DNA of 64,000 nt from Candidula unifasciata. Taxonomy: Eukaryota > Mollusca > Gastropoda > Stylommatophora > Geomitridae. Position numbers and translations under genes: made by a program. Below are positions 54,905 through 64,000 of the stretch, piece after piece (position 1 is the first letter of the stretch; each line of letters begins with the position of its first letter). Under the pieces are notes generated by a model. That model was not told the origin of the DNA. It saw nothing but the letters and a program-made list of their open reading frames with translations, and made no database searches. The DNA is taken from contig CAJHNH020002524.1 of assembly GCA_905116865.2 (NCBI GenBank), positions 408,501 through 472,500 on the forward strand, read 5' to 3'.

Positions 54905-55140
54905 TTCTTGTTTAATCTATTATCTCACAGTACCTCCTTCGAAACCACCAAGTCGTCTTGTCTCTGGCCGAAAGTATAACACCATCCGGTAATTCTGTGC
55001 GGCGGGGAAGCAGCCCTGAGCTTCATGAACTCAGGTGGGCCCACCTCCGAATACGTTTAGGAATCGTGGGCCGAAACGTGTGTCGAAAGAGGATAATTTC
55101 TACTGATGACTGTAGATCCCCGCTGTACTTGCTCCCTGTG
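54905..55140 (+). mobile_element. Penelope-like (PLE-type) repeat, copy 2
   Basis: Plus-strand copy of the repeat at 29.87-30.16 kb. Shared words are CAAGTCGTCTTGTCTC, CATCCGGTAATTCTGTGC, GGGGAAGCAGCCCTGAGCTT, CGTGGGCCGAAACGTG and CTGTAGATCC. A CTACTGATGACTGTAG hairpin follows the ribozyme-like core. No coding region attached. Confidence 0.5.
55044..55092 (+). ncRNA. degenerate hammerhead-ribozyme-like motif
   Basis: Order CCTC, CCGAATA (decayed CTGATGA), stem II segment, GAAAC, GTGT, GTC, GAAAGAGG. The outer CCTC/GAGG pairing differs in sequence from the CTCT/AGAG pairing of the 30-kb copy, a possible compensatory change. The catalytic core is more damaged here than in copy 1. Confidence 0.4.
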
Positions 55141-55400
55141 AGTTTATTCTTATCTTATTGCACTATACTAATGTATCACGGTTGGCGACGCTACTTTACG
55201 AATTCAAATTTTTGAGATGTTTAGAAATGTTTTTTTTTTTTTTTTTTGGGTAATGTGAAAAACTAGGCAATATCAACAACTGGGCCGTGTGAACTCAAAC
55301 ATGCTATATAGTAGTGATTGTGTTCTTTTATGTAGTAGATGGACACAATGTATTATAGAAGCAAGATTGCCTTAGATTATGTATAAGGAATCATGATCAA
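55141..55400. other. no gene seen
   Basis: Contains a T-tract at 55,231-55,247. Possibly the start of the next LINE's coding region. Confidence 0.4.
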
Positions 55401-55404
55401 GAAC

Positions 55405-55830
55405 AAGCATGCATCTTCCTTGTGGCTACATACGGATGTGAGTCGTGGATTATCTCTCAGTCCTTAAAAAAGAGAATAAGGGCTTGTGAGCTAAAATGCT
55501 ATTGAAAGATTCGCATAATATCTTGGACAAAGAAGATGAGAAATGTTGACATCTTGAAAGATCTGAACATCAAGGAAGATTGGCTAATAAACAGCATCCT
55601 TTCTCGGAAGCTGACATATCTTAGTCATAACAAGCGCCACGACGGATTGGAAAAAAATTAGGGGCCGACCGACACGAAGATGGGCACAGGATATAAATGA
55701 CTCCTTGAGTATGAAAGTGCATGAGGCGGGAGAACTGACAAGAGACCGAGTTTCTTACAGGCTGACTGTGATGAGAGGGACGTTCTGCAAAGGACCTGCT
55801 ACATGATGATGATGATGACATGATATTTGT
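55405..55830 (+). mobile_element. LINE reverse transcriptase C-terminal fragment with (ATG)n tail
   Basis: The plus strand reads ATYGCESWIISQSLKKRIRA, KCYWKIRIISWTKKMRNVD, then EDWLINSILSRKLTYLSHNK and RHDGLEK before a frameshift. It ends in ATGATGATGATGATG at 55,804-55,818. INSILSRKL...GLEK is shared with the fragment at 58.0 kb, so both come from one LINE family distinct from the 48-kb one. Confidence 0.78.
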
Positions 55831-55994
55831 GAATAGAAAGTTTTTTTTTTCGACGTGCGAGTTTGCCCGGATGTATAGAGTAAGTTTTAGGAAAGAGAGG
55901 GTAAAACGGGTGGTGCGGTGGTTACAGAAATATTGAATACTGGGGGAACTGTTTGAGGCCAATGTAAGAGAACAAAGAGATAAATACCAGGCGT

Positions 55995-56039
55995 GCCGCC
56001 AAAACATACACACATACAAACATACATACATGCATACAC

Positions 56040-56101
<62 letters not shown>
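55995..56101. repeat. (CATA)n and (TA)n
   Basis: CATACATA-type repeats passing into about 52 bp of (TA)n at 56,049-56,101. Frames across it are artefacts. Confidence 0.96.
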
Positions 56102-56104
<3 letters not shown>

Positions 56105-56880
56105 CGTTACATACGCATTTTTATAATTACATACATTATATACAGGCGCGCGAGCACACATCAGCACATATTAATTGTTTACTATCACATCTATGTCACC
56201 AATGGCGCTCTCAAATACAGTGGTATCTCGTATACAAAAATTATCTGTCCCTGATCGTTTGACGCACACTACACAGGATGAATATCAGAGGCATTTTCCT
56301 GTAAGAAATAAAGGCAGAATGCTGAAACCGTTGTAGAAACAAATATCCTATTGTTGTTGAGTGTTTTTTATGTGTGCGGTTTTTGTTTTTAGCATTTTTT
56401 TTTTACATTGAATGGGCTGTGTAAAATAATCTATAAACTTCCTAATACTAAAACAACGTAAATACACAAACGGCTGCATAATATAAATGAAAACTGAACG
56501 TCCTTTTGCCCTGAGCGCCGACTACTGAGAGGGGAGGAGGAGAAGGAGATGTTATTATTGATTGTGTGATACTTCTCTGCAAAGTCATTGACATCTTTCC
56601 GTGGCTTTATCTACAGAGAGGTAAAAAAAACATAGGGGGCGGTGTTTTGACTAATATTTGTTGTAGCGCACGAATCGTACTCCAAACAAATGTCGTTTAG
56701 CATGCACATGTTTAAATTCTTCGATTTCTTAGCCTAAACCTAGTTGAACTAATTTATATATATAAAAAAAGGAACGTATACCGTGGTATCGCTGCAGTCT
56801 AATTCCCATTCTCCGTTTGTAACTTCACCACCGCTCGTTTACCTCGTGTGAATAGAATAATAGAGAGAATTTAACTAAGT
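56102..56880. other. no gene seen
   Basis: AT-rich, with a T-tract at 56,395-56,403. Nothing supported. Confidence 0.5.
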
Positions 56881-56884
56881 TCTA

Positions 56885-57115
56885 AGCCCGGCTCTCGAGC
56901 GTAGTTGGTTAAACCTGACTTTCGCGGCGGCCGGGTAACGAACTCCTAGTGGTCCCGGTTCACTCCCGGGGGTAAGCAGAAAAGCCACATGTCTACCAAA
57001 TTAACGGTACCTATCATGGAATCAAGGCTGAAGGATTGTGATATCCATAGCACGGAGCCAAAGGGTTTACAACTCATGATTTCTGAATACTTGAAAAAAA
57101 AAAAAAAAACATAGA
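56885..57115 (+). mobile_element. SINE-F (tRNA-headed), single copy
   Basis: GAGCGTAGTTGGTTAAACC resembles an A-box and GGTCCCGGTTCACTCCCGG contains a B-box-like GGTTCACTCCC. The body ends in an A-tail at 57,095-57,110. No second copy in the window, so family status is inferred from structure. Confidence 0.55.
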
Positions 57116-57880
57116 GTTCTAAAGTTCTCTGAATATTGATACCAGTTTATACATAATTCTCATTAAAAAAATTATCAGTTTTGGTGTCAACCCTATTTAC
57201 ACATTCCACTGTGACACATATTCCATATGTTTTCTGTTAAGCTGCAAGCTCACTTACAATTTCTGGGCAAAGTGTCTAAACAAGTTGAATGTCGCCGCAG
57301 GTCAATAGTATTTGAAAATACACTGCGTCATCGATTAATTATTTGCTTAACATAATTTTGTTATTTTGGGAATAATATGAATACGGGTTGCAAGGCTATT
57401 TTTGGCCATATCAAGGTAACCTTGTCTAATTTTAGCAATATGGTCTTCCGGTCATGTGGTCATTGTTCAAACCCTGGAGAGAGGTGGTGATATGCTTTCA
57501 CTCTGTGTGTGTGTGCATGTGTGTGTGAGTGTTCGTGTGTGTGGATAGGTGGGTTTGATATGTTACTTTTAAGCTAAAGTTTCTGGTGCTCGGTCTAAAC
57601 TAGTGCAGACGGTAACTTGAGATGTACTAGTTGCCTGCATAATATTGACAACATGAGCCGTATAGGATCTAAAACATATAACCAGATCATATTCACGAAG
57701 CCTAGTGACGTGAGAAGGGTGTCTTTATTAGTATAACATTATCAAACGATGTTTATTGTTTTTCTTCTCTTTGCTCCCTGTCATAATAGCTATTCGACCA
57801 GCGTAAACAAAGAAAATCAAAAACGTTGACATTCTGTATGACCTGTTCTTCTTGTTTTTCTTTTTCTTTATCTTCTTCTT
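57116..57880. other. no gene seen
   Basis: (GT)n-like patch at 57,504-57,545. TTCTT-rich 57,845-57,885. Nothing supported. Confidence 0.5.
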
Positions 57881-57884
57881 CGCG

Positions 57885-57990
57885 TTCTGTAAACTCTGCC
57901 GGAAAGTTCTGGTTGTTCATCCACATCTAGACCGCAGTCCTATTCCAGAACCTGTGTGCTGCGTGCGCATCCGTTTTACAAATCTGACTC
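57885..57990 (+). repeat. Dispersed repeat family X, copy 3
   Basis: CTCTGCCGGAAAGTTCTGG, CAGTCCTATTCCAGAACC, TGTGTGCTGCGTGC and GCATCCGTTTTACAAATCTG follow the family X order. It ends where LINE coding sequence begins. Confidence 0.75.
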
Positions 57991-58250
57991 AGAGAACTGA
58001 CTCGTAAACAGCATCCTCTCCCGAAAGCTAAGGTAATTTGAACAGCTGAAGCTCCAGGAGGCCTGGAGAAAACAGTGATGGAGTGTGCAGATCCTGCAAG
58101 ACAAGACAGAGGCCGACATACGCCAACGTTGATACACAACAGTGAAGATGAAATAGCTATAAAAGAACATAGGGCTGGAGAATTAGCTACAGAAAGAGAG
58201 ACTTTCAGATGTGCCGTAAAGAAAGCGACATTTTATAAAGGTTGTGCTGA
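57990..58250 (+). mobile_element. LINE C-terminal fragment (same family as 55.4 kb)
   Basis: The plus strand with a frameshift reads LVNSILSRKLRYFEQLK-like residues, GLEKTVMECADPARQDRGR, HTPTLIHNSEDEIAIKEHR and AGELATERETFRCAVKKATF. This C-terminus is better kept than that of the 55-kb copy. Confidence 0.72.
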
Positions 58251-58680
58251 TTGGTTGATTGTATATAATAACTTTGTTATAAGACTGTTGTAGCCTCCGT
58301 TCAACTGCAGTAAGAAAAAGTGTGTTGACGTCCTATACACAACCTGTAATATCATACGCACGTGAAGCAAGGAAAACAAACAAAAAGGTCGAAATAATCT
58401 ACTAGCAACGGACATTTGTTTTTAAAGAAGAATGCAAACAAATATATACGTGATGCTGTTTCAGACTACTACTGCTAGTGCTGCTTCTGCTGCTGCTATC
58501 ACTTTCACCACAAATACACACCAAATCTGCTATACTGTTATAATAACTACCATAACATCAAATAAATTTACTGCGACTGATTTCAGTCAGTCTCCATTAT
58601 TATTTATAGAGCCTAGATATTCAAAGTGTGTGACATTTTCAACTTCTTCATTGTGTATTTTTTCTTGGGTGGGGAAAGGG
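58251..58680. other. no gene seen
   Basis: CTG/ACC-type imperfect triplets near 58,460-58,510. No supported gene. Confidence 0.5.
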
Positions 58681-58794
58681 CTACTTGTGTGTATATATGT
58701 GTGTGTGTGTGTGTGTGTTTAGCTATGTGTGTCTATATGTGTCTAGGTTGTATGCGTGTGTGTTTTAGAAGGCATGTCTATGTGGTTGACAGTG

Positions 58795-60069
58795 TGTATG
58801 TATGTATGTATGTATGTATGTATGTATGTATGTATGTATGTATGTATGTATGTATGTATGTATGTATGTATGTATGTATGTATGTATGTATGTATGTATG
58901 TATGTATGTATGTATGTATGTATGTATGTATGTATGTATGTATGTATGTATGTATGTATGTATGTATGCATGCATGCATGTATGTATGTATGTATGTATG
59001 TATGTATGTATGTATGTATGTATGTATGTATGTATGTATGTATGTATGTATGTATGTATGTATGTATGTATGTATGTATGTATGTATGTATGTATGTATG
59101 TAGGTAGGTAGGTAGGTAGGTAGGTAGGTAGGTAGGTAGGTATGTATGTATGTATGTATGTATGTATGTGTGTGTGTGTGCGTGTGTGCGCGTGTGTGCG
59201 CGCGTGTGCGTGTGTATGCGTGTGTGTGCGTGCGTGTGTGTGTATGTATGTATGTATGTACGTACGTATGTATGTACGTACGTACGTATGTATGTATGTA
59301 TGTATGTATGTATGTATGTATGTATGTATGTATGTATGTATGTATGTATGTATGTATGTATGTACGTATGTATGTACGTACGTATGTATGTACGTATGTA
59401 TGTATGTACGTATGTATGTATGTATGTATGGATGGACGTACGTATGTATGTATGTATGTATGTATGTATGTATGTATGTATGTATGTATGTATGTATGTA
59501 TGTATGTATGTATGTATGTATGTATGTATGTATGTATGTATGTATGTATGTATGTATGTATGTATGTATGTATGTATGTATGTATGTATGTATGTATGTA
59601 TGTATGTATGTATGTATGTATGTGTATGTATGTATGTATGTATGTATGTATGTATGTATGTATGTATGTATGTATGTGTAGTATGTATGTATGTATGTAT
59701 GTATGTATGTATGTATGTATGTATGTATGTATGTATGTATGTATGTATGTATGTATGTATGTATGTATGTATGTATGTATGTATGTATGTATGTATGTAT
59801 GTATGTATGTATGTATGTATGTATGTATGTATGTATGTATGTATGTATGTATGTATGTATGTATGTATGTATGTATGTATGTATGTATGTATGTATGTAT
59901 GTATGTATGTATGTATGATGTATGTATGTATGTATGTATGTATGTATGTATGTGTATGTATGTAATGTATGTATGTATGTATGTATTTGTATGTATGTAT
60001 GTATGTATGTATGTATGTATGTATGTATGTATGTATGTATGTATGTATGTATGTATGTATGTATGTATG

Positions 60070-60101
<32 letters not shown>

Positions 60102-60430
60102 TGTATGTATGTATGTACTGTATGTATGTATGTATGTATGTATGTATGTATGTATGTATGTATGTATGTATGTATGTATGTATGTGTATGTATGTATGTA
60201 TGTATGTATGTATGTATGTATGTATGTATGTATGTATGTATGTATGTATGTATGTATGTATGTATGTATGTATGTATGTATGTATGTATGTATGTATGTA
60301 TGTATGTATGTATGTATGTATGTATGTATGTATGTATGTATGTATGTATGTATGTATGTATGTATGTATGTATGTATGTATGTATGTATGTATGTATGTA
60401 TGTATGTATGTATGTATGTATGTATGTATT
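58795..60430 (+). repeat. (GTAT)n tetranucleotide block, about 1.6 kb
   Basis: The longest simple repeat here. It contains a (GGTA)n patch at 59,101-59,140, a (GT)n/(GC)n patch at 59,167-59,242, CGTA variants at 59,260-59,445, and several single-base phase slips (for example near 59,680, 59,917, 59,965 and 60,117). The Met-Tyr-Val-Cys and Ile-His-Thr-Tyr frames of up to 641 codons are artefacts. GT-rich shoulders lie on both sides (58,690-58,720 and 60,432-60,560). Confidence 0.98.
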
Positions 60431-60560
60431 TATGTGTGTGTATGTATGTGTGTGTGCGTATGTGTGTGTGTGTCTGTGTGCATGTTCTTATGTATGTGGA
60501 TGTGTGTGTGTATTGGGTGCCTATGTGTGTGTATGTGTGGGTGAATGGGTTTGCGTGTGT

Positions 60561-60960
60561 ATGTGGGTGTGTGTGTTCGCGCGCGAGCGGTCGCACATAT
60601 TTTACCACCCATGCTTTTGTTTTTGACTTGATATTCATAGTATGCATATTTTTACATGAACATAACATGCTTTATTGATGAAATATAACTGCTGTGTGAA
60701 AGACGAGAGTTTGGAAGGGCCGGATGTAAGACAGGCCTGCGTGCCTAATTTGTAACCCTTTGAAAATAAAGTTTGTTCGTTCTTTCGTTCTTTCGTTCGT
60801 ACTATTACTATTTCTACTGTCTGCTACCAATGCTACTAACACTAGTTTTACTACAGCAATACAACGACCGCGGCAACGACAACTACTACTGTGACTACAA
60901 TTCTGCAACTTTTTCTTGTTTGTCTTCATCATCTGCTGCTACTTCCATATCTATTATGCA
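60561..60960. other. no gene seen
   Basis: A short (TTCG)n-like run lies at 60,775-60,800 and imperfect ACT/CTA triplets beyond it. No supported gene. Confidence 0.45.
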
Positions 60961-60965
60961 CGCTG

Positions 60966-61235
60966 AGAGCCGCCGTGGTATAGCGACTAGACGCTTGCCT
61001 GCGAGTCTGAAGATCGTGAGTTCAGGTCCAGACATTTCTAGACTACTCGTTTTTTAATGCCCTACGCTCCCAGGGCGACTCAGCCTTGAATGGGTACCAG
61101 GTATAGTCCTGGGAAGTAAAGGCGATCTGCTGGACTACTTTACCCACTGAGTGCCGAGTACTTACAAGAATATAGGTCTAGCACCATAGCCCAATATGCC
61201 CAAAGGCGTGGAAAGTGATCCCTTTAAGGCGATTG
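60966..61235 (+). mobile_element. SINE-A, complete head
   Basis: Plus strand. AGCCGCCGTGGTATAGCGAC and TAGACGCTTGCCTGCGAG (A-box side), GATCGTGAGTTCAGGTCC (B-box-like), body GCCTTGAATGGGTACCAGG, TCCTGGGAAGTAAAGGCGA, 3' end ATGCCCAAAGGCGTGGAAAG. The head is the closest to a tRNA of all SINE-A copies seen. Confidence 0.87.
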
Positions 61236-61354
61236 CGGCTGCTACTGACTGACAATGATACCCGAGTATCGTTGTAAATCAAGCATAATATTTACAGGAT
61301 GTTGTCCTGTGGCCAGTTTCACGTTCAGAGCTGCACGGGCTGATCCTCACACCG

Positions 61355-61750
61355 TTGTCAGAAGCCGTCTTATTCAAAATAACCCCTTATATCAGGGCTG
61401 TGAAACTGGTTTGTCCTACGTCTAAACTACAATCGTATAGTGCTGTAATATTTAACTGCATTTATTTTAGCAAAACCATAGCAGTACTTGAAGACTGGAG
61501 GTTCCAATACATGGTTGACTTCGTTTCACCTCACGATTTTATGTGCCTATTAGTTCCTCTGATTAATGCTTTACTCGTTCCCTCACTGCGAGCGTCAACA
61601 AATACACGTAAAACCGTTTCTCACTCAAGGCTTGAGAATTACTGCTGTATAATTATATCAGAAGCCGAGAATTATCTGCCACTTCAGCACGACACCCGTT
61701 TCCAAAACGCTGTTGTGAAGTTATTATTTAATCAATACAGGAACGCTTAA
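61355..61750 (+). other. unrecognised 131-codon open frame
   Basis: Starts at ATG, ends in TAA. The N-terminal half is moderately hydrophobic (LVCPTSKLQSYSAVIFNCIY) and the middle has FMCLLVPLINALLVPSL. No known motif, no splice-site evidence, no second copy. It may be chance, since sequences of this composition occasionally give 130-codon frames. Confidence 0.25.
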
Positions 61751-63175
61751 GAAGCTATGGACCAGTCGATACCCCATGCCTTTAAGTGTTCAGTTTTCAT
61801 AAAATAAAACTAAATCTATTGCTAATATGCCATAGTGTAACAACTATCTAGGTTTTTAGCACTCAGAATGGCTGAATGATGCTGACATAAGAAGCTAGTG
61901 GATTGTTTGTCTAGAATATTCAGGAGTAGTGGTGAGGAGAAGGCTAGTAGATCAACTTCTGCCACTCCTCTGGGTGATAAGCTATTTTACGAAAAAAAAA
62001 AAAAAAAAAAAATGGGGTGAATAAGTAGAGCATCCATAGCCTCATAATTGTATCCCAGATAGCAGTGAGTTGAGGGTTTGCGTGATTTTCAGGCGAACCT
62101 TTCCCCAGGTGACAGATGGTGCTATCAGTGTTTCTTAGTTCTTAGCCAATGAAGACCGCTGAAGCTACTGGGGCCACCTAAATAATCCAAGAACGTCCCT
62201 GACATCCATACGGGGTGCATAACTACATTGAGCAGGGGATATAAATCAGATACTTTATTGTACAGAGTTATACCATATCGCACCCCCCCCCCCCTTTTAA
62301 CCATCACACAAACATACACATACTCAGACACACACAAACAAATTAGGTCAAATCACGAACTCCGTAGCTACAGTACCGATCATTATGGACCTGCGCAGAA
62401 GCTGCAGTCATGAACTGAAAGCCGCAGCCGTAAACCGAACCCACTACTTTCAGATCGTATAGCCAAACGGTTTGACCACTTTGCCTCAAAGACCAACTCG
62501 AACGCAGCTGTTCTATCAAACATGATGTTGTGGATCAGAATAGCCCAGTAGCCACACACAACCTCATAAAAAGTACGAATTTATAATGTGGAAAAAAGCT
62601 GGAGTTAATGGATATACATTTGATTAGCCTAACGATCCCAGCCTGGGAGATAATTATGTTCAAAATATTCTTACGTTCATTAAAGGTAATATTCTTCTCC
62701 ATTAGATTTGCAGCCTTGAATTTTGGTTTGTTATATACGGGAAGTATATAAACGAAAAACCATTAAAATGGCTTCATTGCAAACAATTGAAAGATAAATG
62801 AGCAAATCTGGCAGATGGAAAGAAAGCAGATGTTAGGAAGCATGCATGAACCTCGAGTAGTCACACGATTTTGCAGTTTATAGAGACGCATCTCCCTGCT
62901 TGGTGAGATGGAGCGGTGTTGGGTTTCCATCAGCTGTGGAATTTTGACATTCTTTCAGCAGTTGTCCGCTAATGGCCACTGTCTGGTATTGATGAACTAA
63001 CAGATGCATTTTGAAATCGCTAGAATACACAAACTTACACGGATTTAAATAATGATTGTATATACCTTATCCCCATTAATATAACAATTGTTGTTGTGCT
63101 TGTTATTCCGCATATGTTTCGTTAATATAAATCTCTGTAAACTATGGTGCCATTTCAATGGTTTAAAATGAATTA
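61751..63175. other. no gene seen; A- and C-tracts
   Basis: Poly-A at 61,991-62,012 and poly-C at 62,283-62,294. Unique-looking otherwise. Confidence 0.5.
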
Positions 63176-63180
63176 TGTCT

Positions 63181-63400
63181 GTATTCCATAGTTGTGGATT
63201 TCAAGCTGTACGATAGACATGGCCAAAAAAGACACCTTCTTATTGGGGGTGCCTAATTAACCATGTTCTTAGTACACTTGTTTTTATAGCGAGGCGCACA
63301 CGCCGACTGGAGGTGACAGGTTCGATTCTAGTCACGGTTACTATAGCTTTAGATTTTTGTGTTGTCTATTGTGTTTTTCTATCTTTTTACTTTTTTTCTC
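63181..63400 (+). mobile_element. SINE-E copy 2
   Basis: Same order as 23.24 kb: ATTCCATAGTTGTGGATTTC, AAGCTGTACGATAGACATG, a GGGGGTGCCTAATTAACCAT segment in place of the A-box part, then GACAGGTTCGATTCTAGTC (B-box GGTTCGATTCT). Confidence 0.72.
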
Positions 63401-64000
63401 TAAGTGCCTACCAATGAATTTGCTGTTAATTTATTATTATTATTATTATATGTACATGAAGAATAAGTATTCTAGTATACGTTAAAGAACGTATGATGAG
63501 AAATAAAGAGAGATGGGAGGGGAGGGGGGCGAATGCAATTTGTTATTTACAACACTCATTTTTGTTTTGTCGTGATACTATAGGTGATGATGTCTATGGT
63601 AATAATACTGTTTAAAAAAATGAAAAAAATAAAATAAAATACAAAAGAGAGAAAAAAAATATAAAAGAAAGAAAAACAAATAACGAATGAAAGAATAAAC
63701 ATGAATGTCAAGAACAACCAGAGAAATAATAAAGAGATGACAGTTATGATGGATGGAACAGTCTGATTTTTATTATCAGTGTGTATGCATTTGACTAACC
63801 GTTATATAAGTAACACATCGTCCTGTAACCACTGATATGACATTGGTAACAATGACACAAAGTATTTAACCCTAACATCACACAGTTAACATTCTCACTA
63901 CATACTTAACACTGACAATCTTCCGGATTGTGCAAGCCGAGGACATTAAAACCCAATATGGTTTAGTGCCCAAGCCATTTTTTTAAACACTGACACCATA
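63401..64000. other. no gene seen; A-rich
   Basis: (TTA)n near 63,430-63,449, purine-rich imperfect AAAGA sequence at 63,615-63,690, and AACATT/TAACACT-type words near 63,870-63,915. Nothing supported up to the right edge. Confidence 0.5.

Noticed and set aside
55093..55112. Hammerhead core from the exact CTGATGA at 55,103-55,109
   Set aside because: No GAAA follows at a workable distance. That CTGATGA lies in a CTAC...GTAG hairpin, and the better core alignment lies just upstream.
58743..60678. Frames of 510-641 codons over the (GTAT)n block
   Set aside because: Pure simple-repeat translation (MYVC, IHTY). Frames on both strands are open for the same reason.
60966..61040. Functional tRNA gene
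   Set aside because: tRNA-like A and B boxes are present but the acceptor stem is unpaired and the body matches SINE-A.

Overview
This window looks like an invertebrate animal genome, most likely a mollusc and perhaps a gastropod. The reasons are the BovB-like RTE retrotransposon, several tRNA-headed SINE families, decayed LINEs of several lineages, and large micro- and minisatellites. There is no bacterial-style gene packing. The species is an inference from repeat style only.

Host coding content is almost nil. The one convincing host-gene trace is a 183-bp minus-strand exon at 46,944-47,126, with a consensus donor and an acceptor and phase 1 at both ends. It is probably one exon of a gene that extends beyond what I can recognise. 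Almost every other long open frame is simple repeat, the antisense of a retroelement, or retroelement coding remnant.

Layout. 0-9 kb: an RNase H LINE at the left edge, a (TTC)n tract, a SINE, an RTE 3' end, a 33-bp minisatellite grown from a SINE tRNA-like promoter, and a 12-bp minisatellite. 9-16 kb: LINE tails, a 27-bp minisatellite, a tail-to-tail pair of RNase H LINE ends and twin (CT)n tracts. 16-25 kb: a 2.2-kb dispersed element with SINEs nested in it, then a mosaic of SINEs, LINE tails and a TTAA-flanked MITE. 25-36 kb: more LINE tails, a second MITE copy next to a LINE reverse-transcriptase fragment, a Penelope-like repeat with a decayed hammerhead-like core, and a 1.3-kb hAT element with exact 8-bp target duplications. 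36-47 kb: a 54-bp minisatellite, an open RNase H LINE tail (38.8-39.6 kb), a (GAAA)n block, a 53-bp minisatellite and the host exon. 47-64 kb: a nearly full-length RTE/BovB-like LINE (48.2-51.3 kb), a 51-bp minisatellite, a second hammerhead-like repeat, further LINE tails, a 1.6-kb (GTAT)n block and scattered SINEs.

The parts are related mostly by parasitism and decay. SINEs would depend on LINE machinery. Several microsatellites extend RTE 3' tails. One minisatellite derives from a SINE promoter. Small DNA transposons sit beside or inside LINE debris. Family labels (SINE-A to SINE-F, L-RH, family X) are mine and have not been matched to any database.
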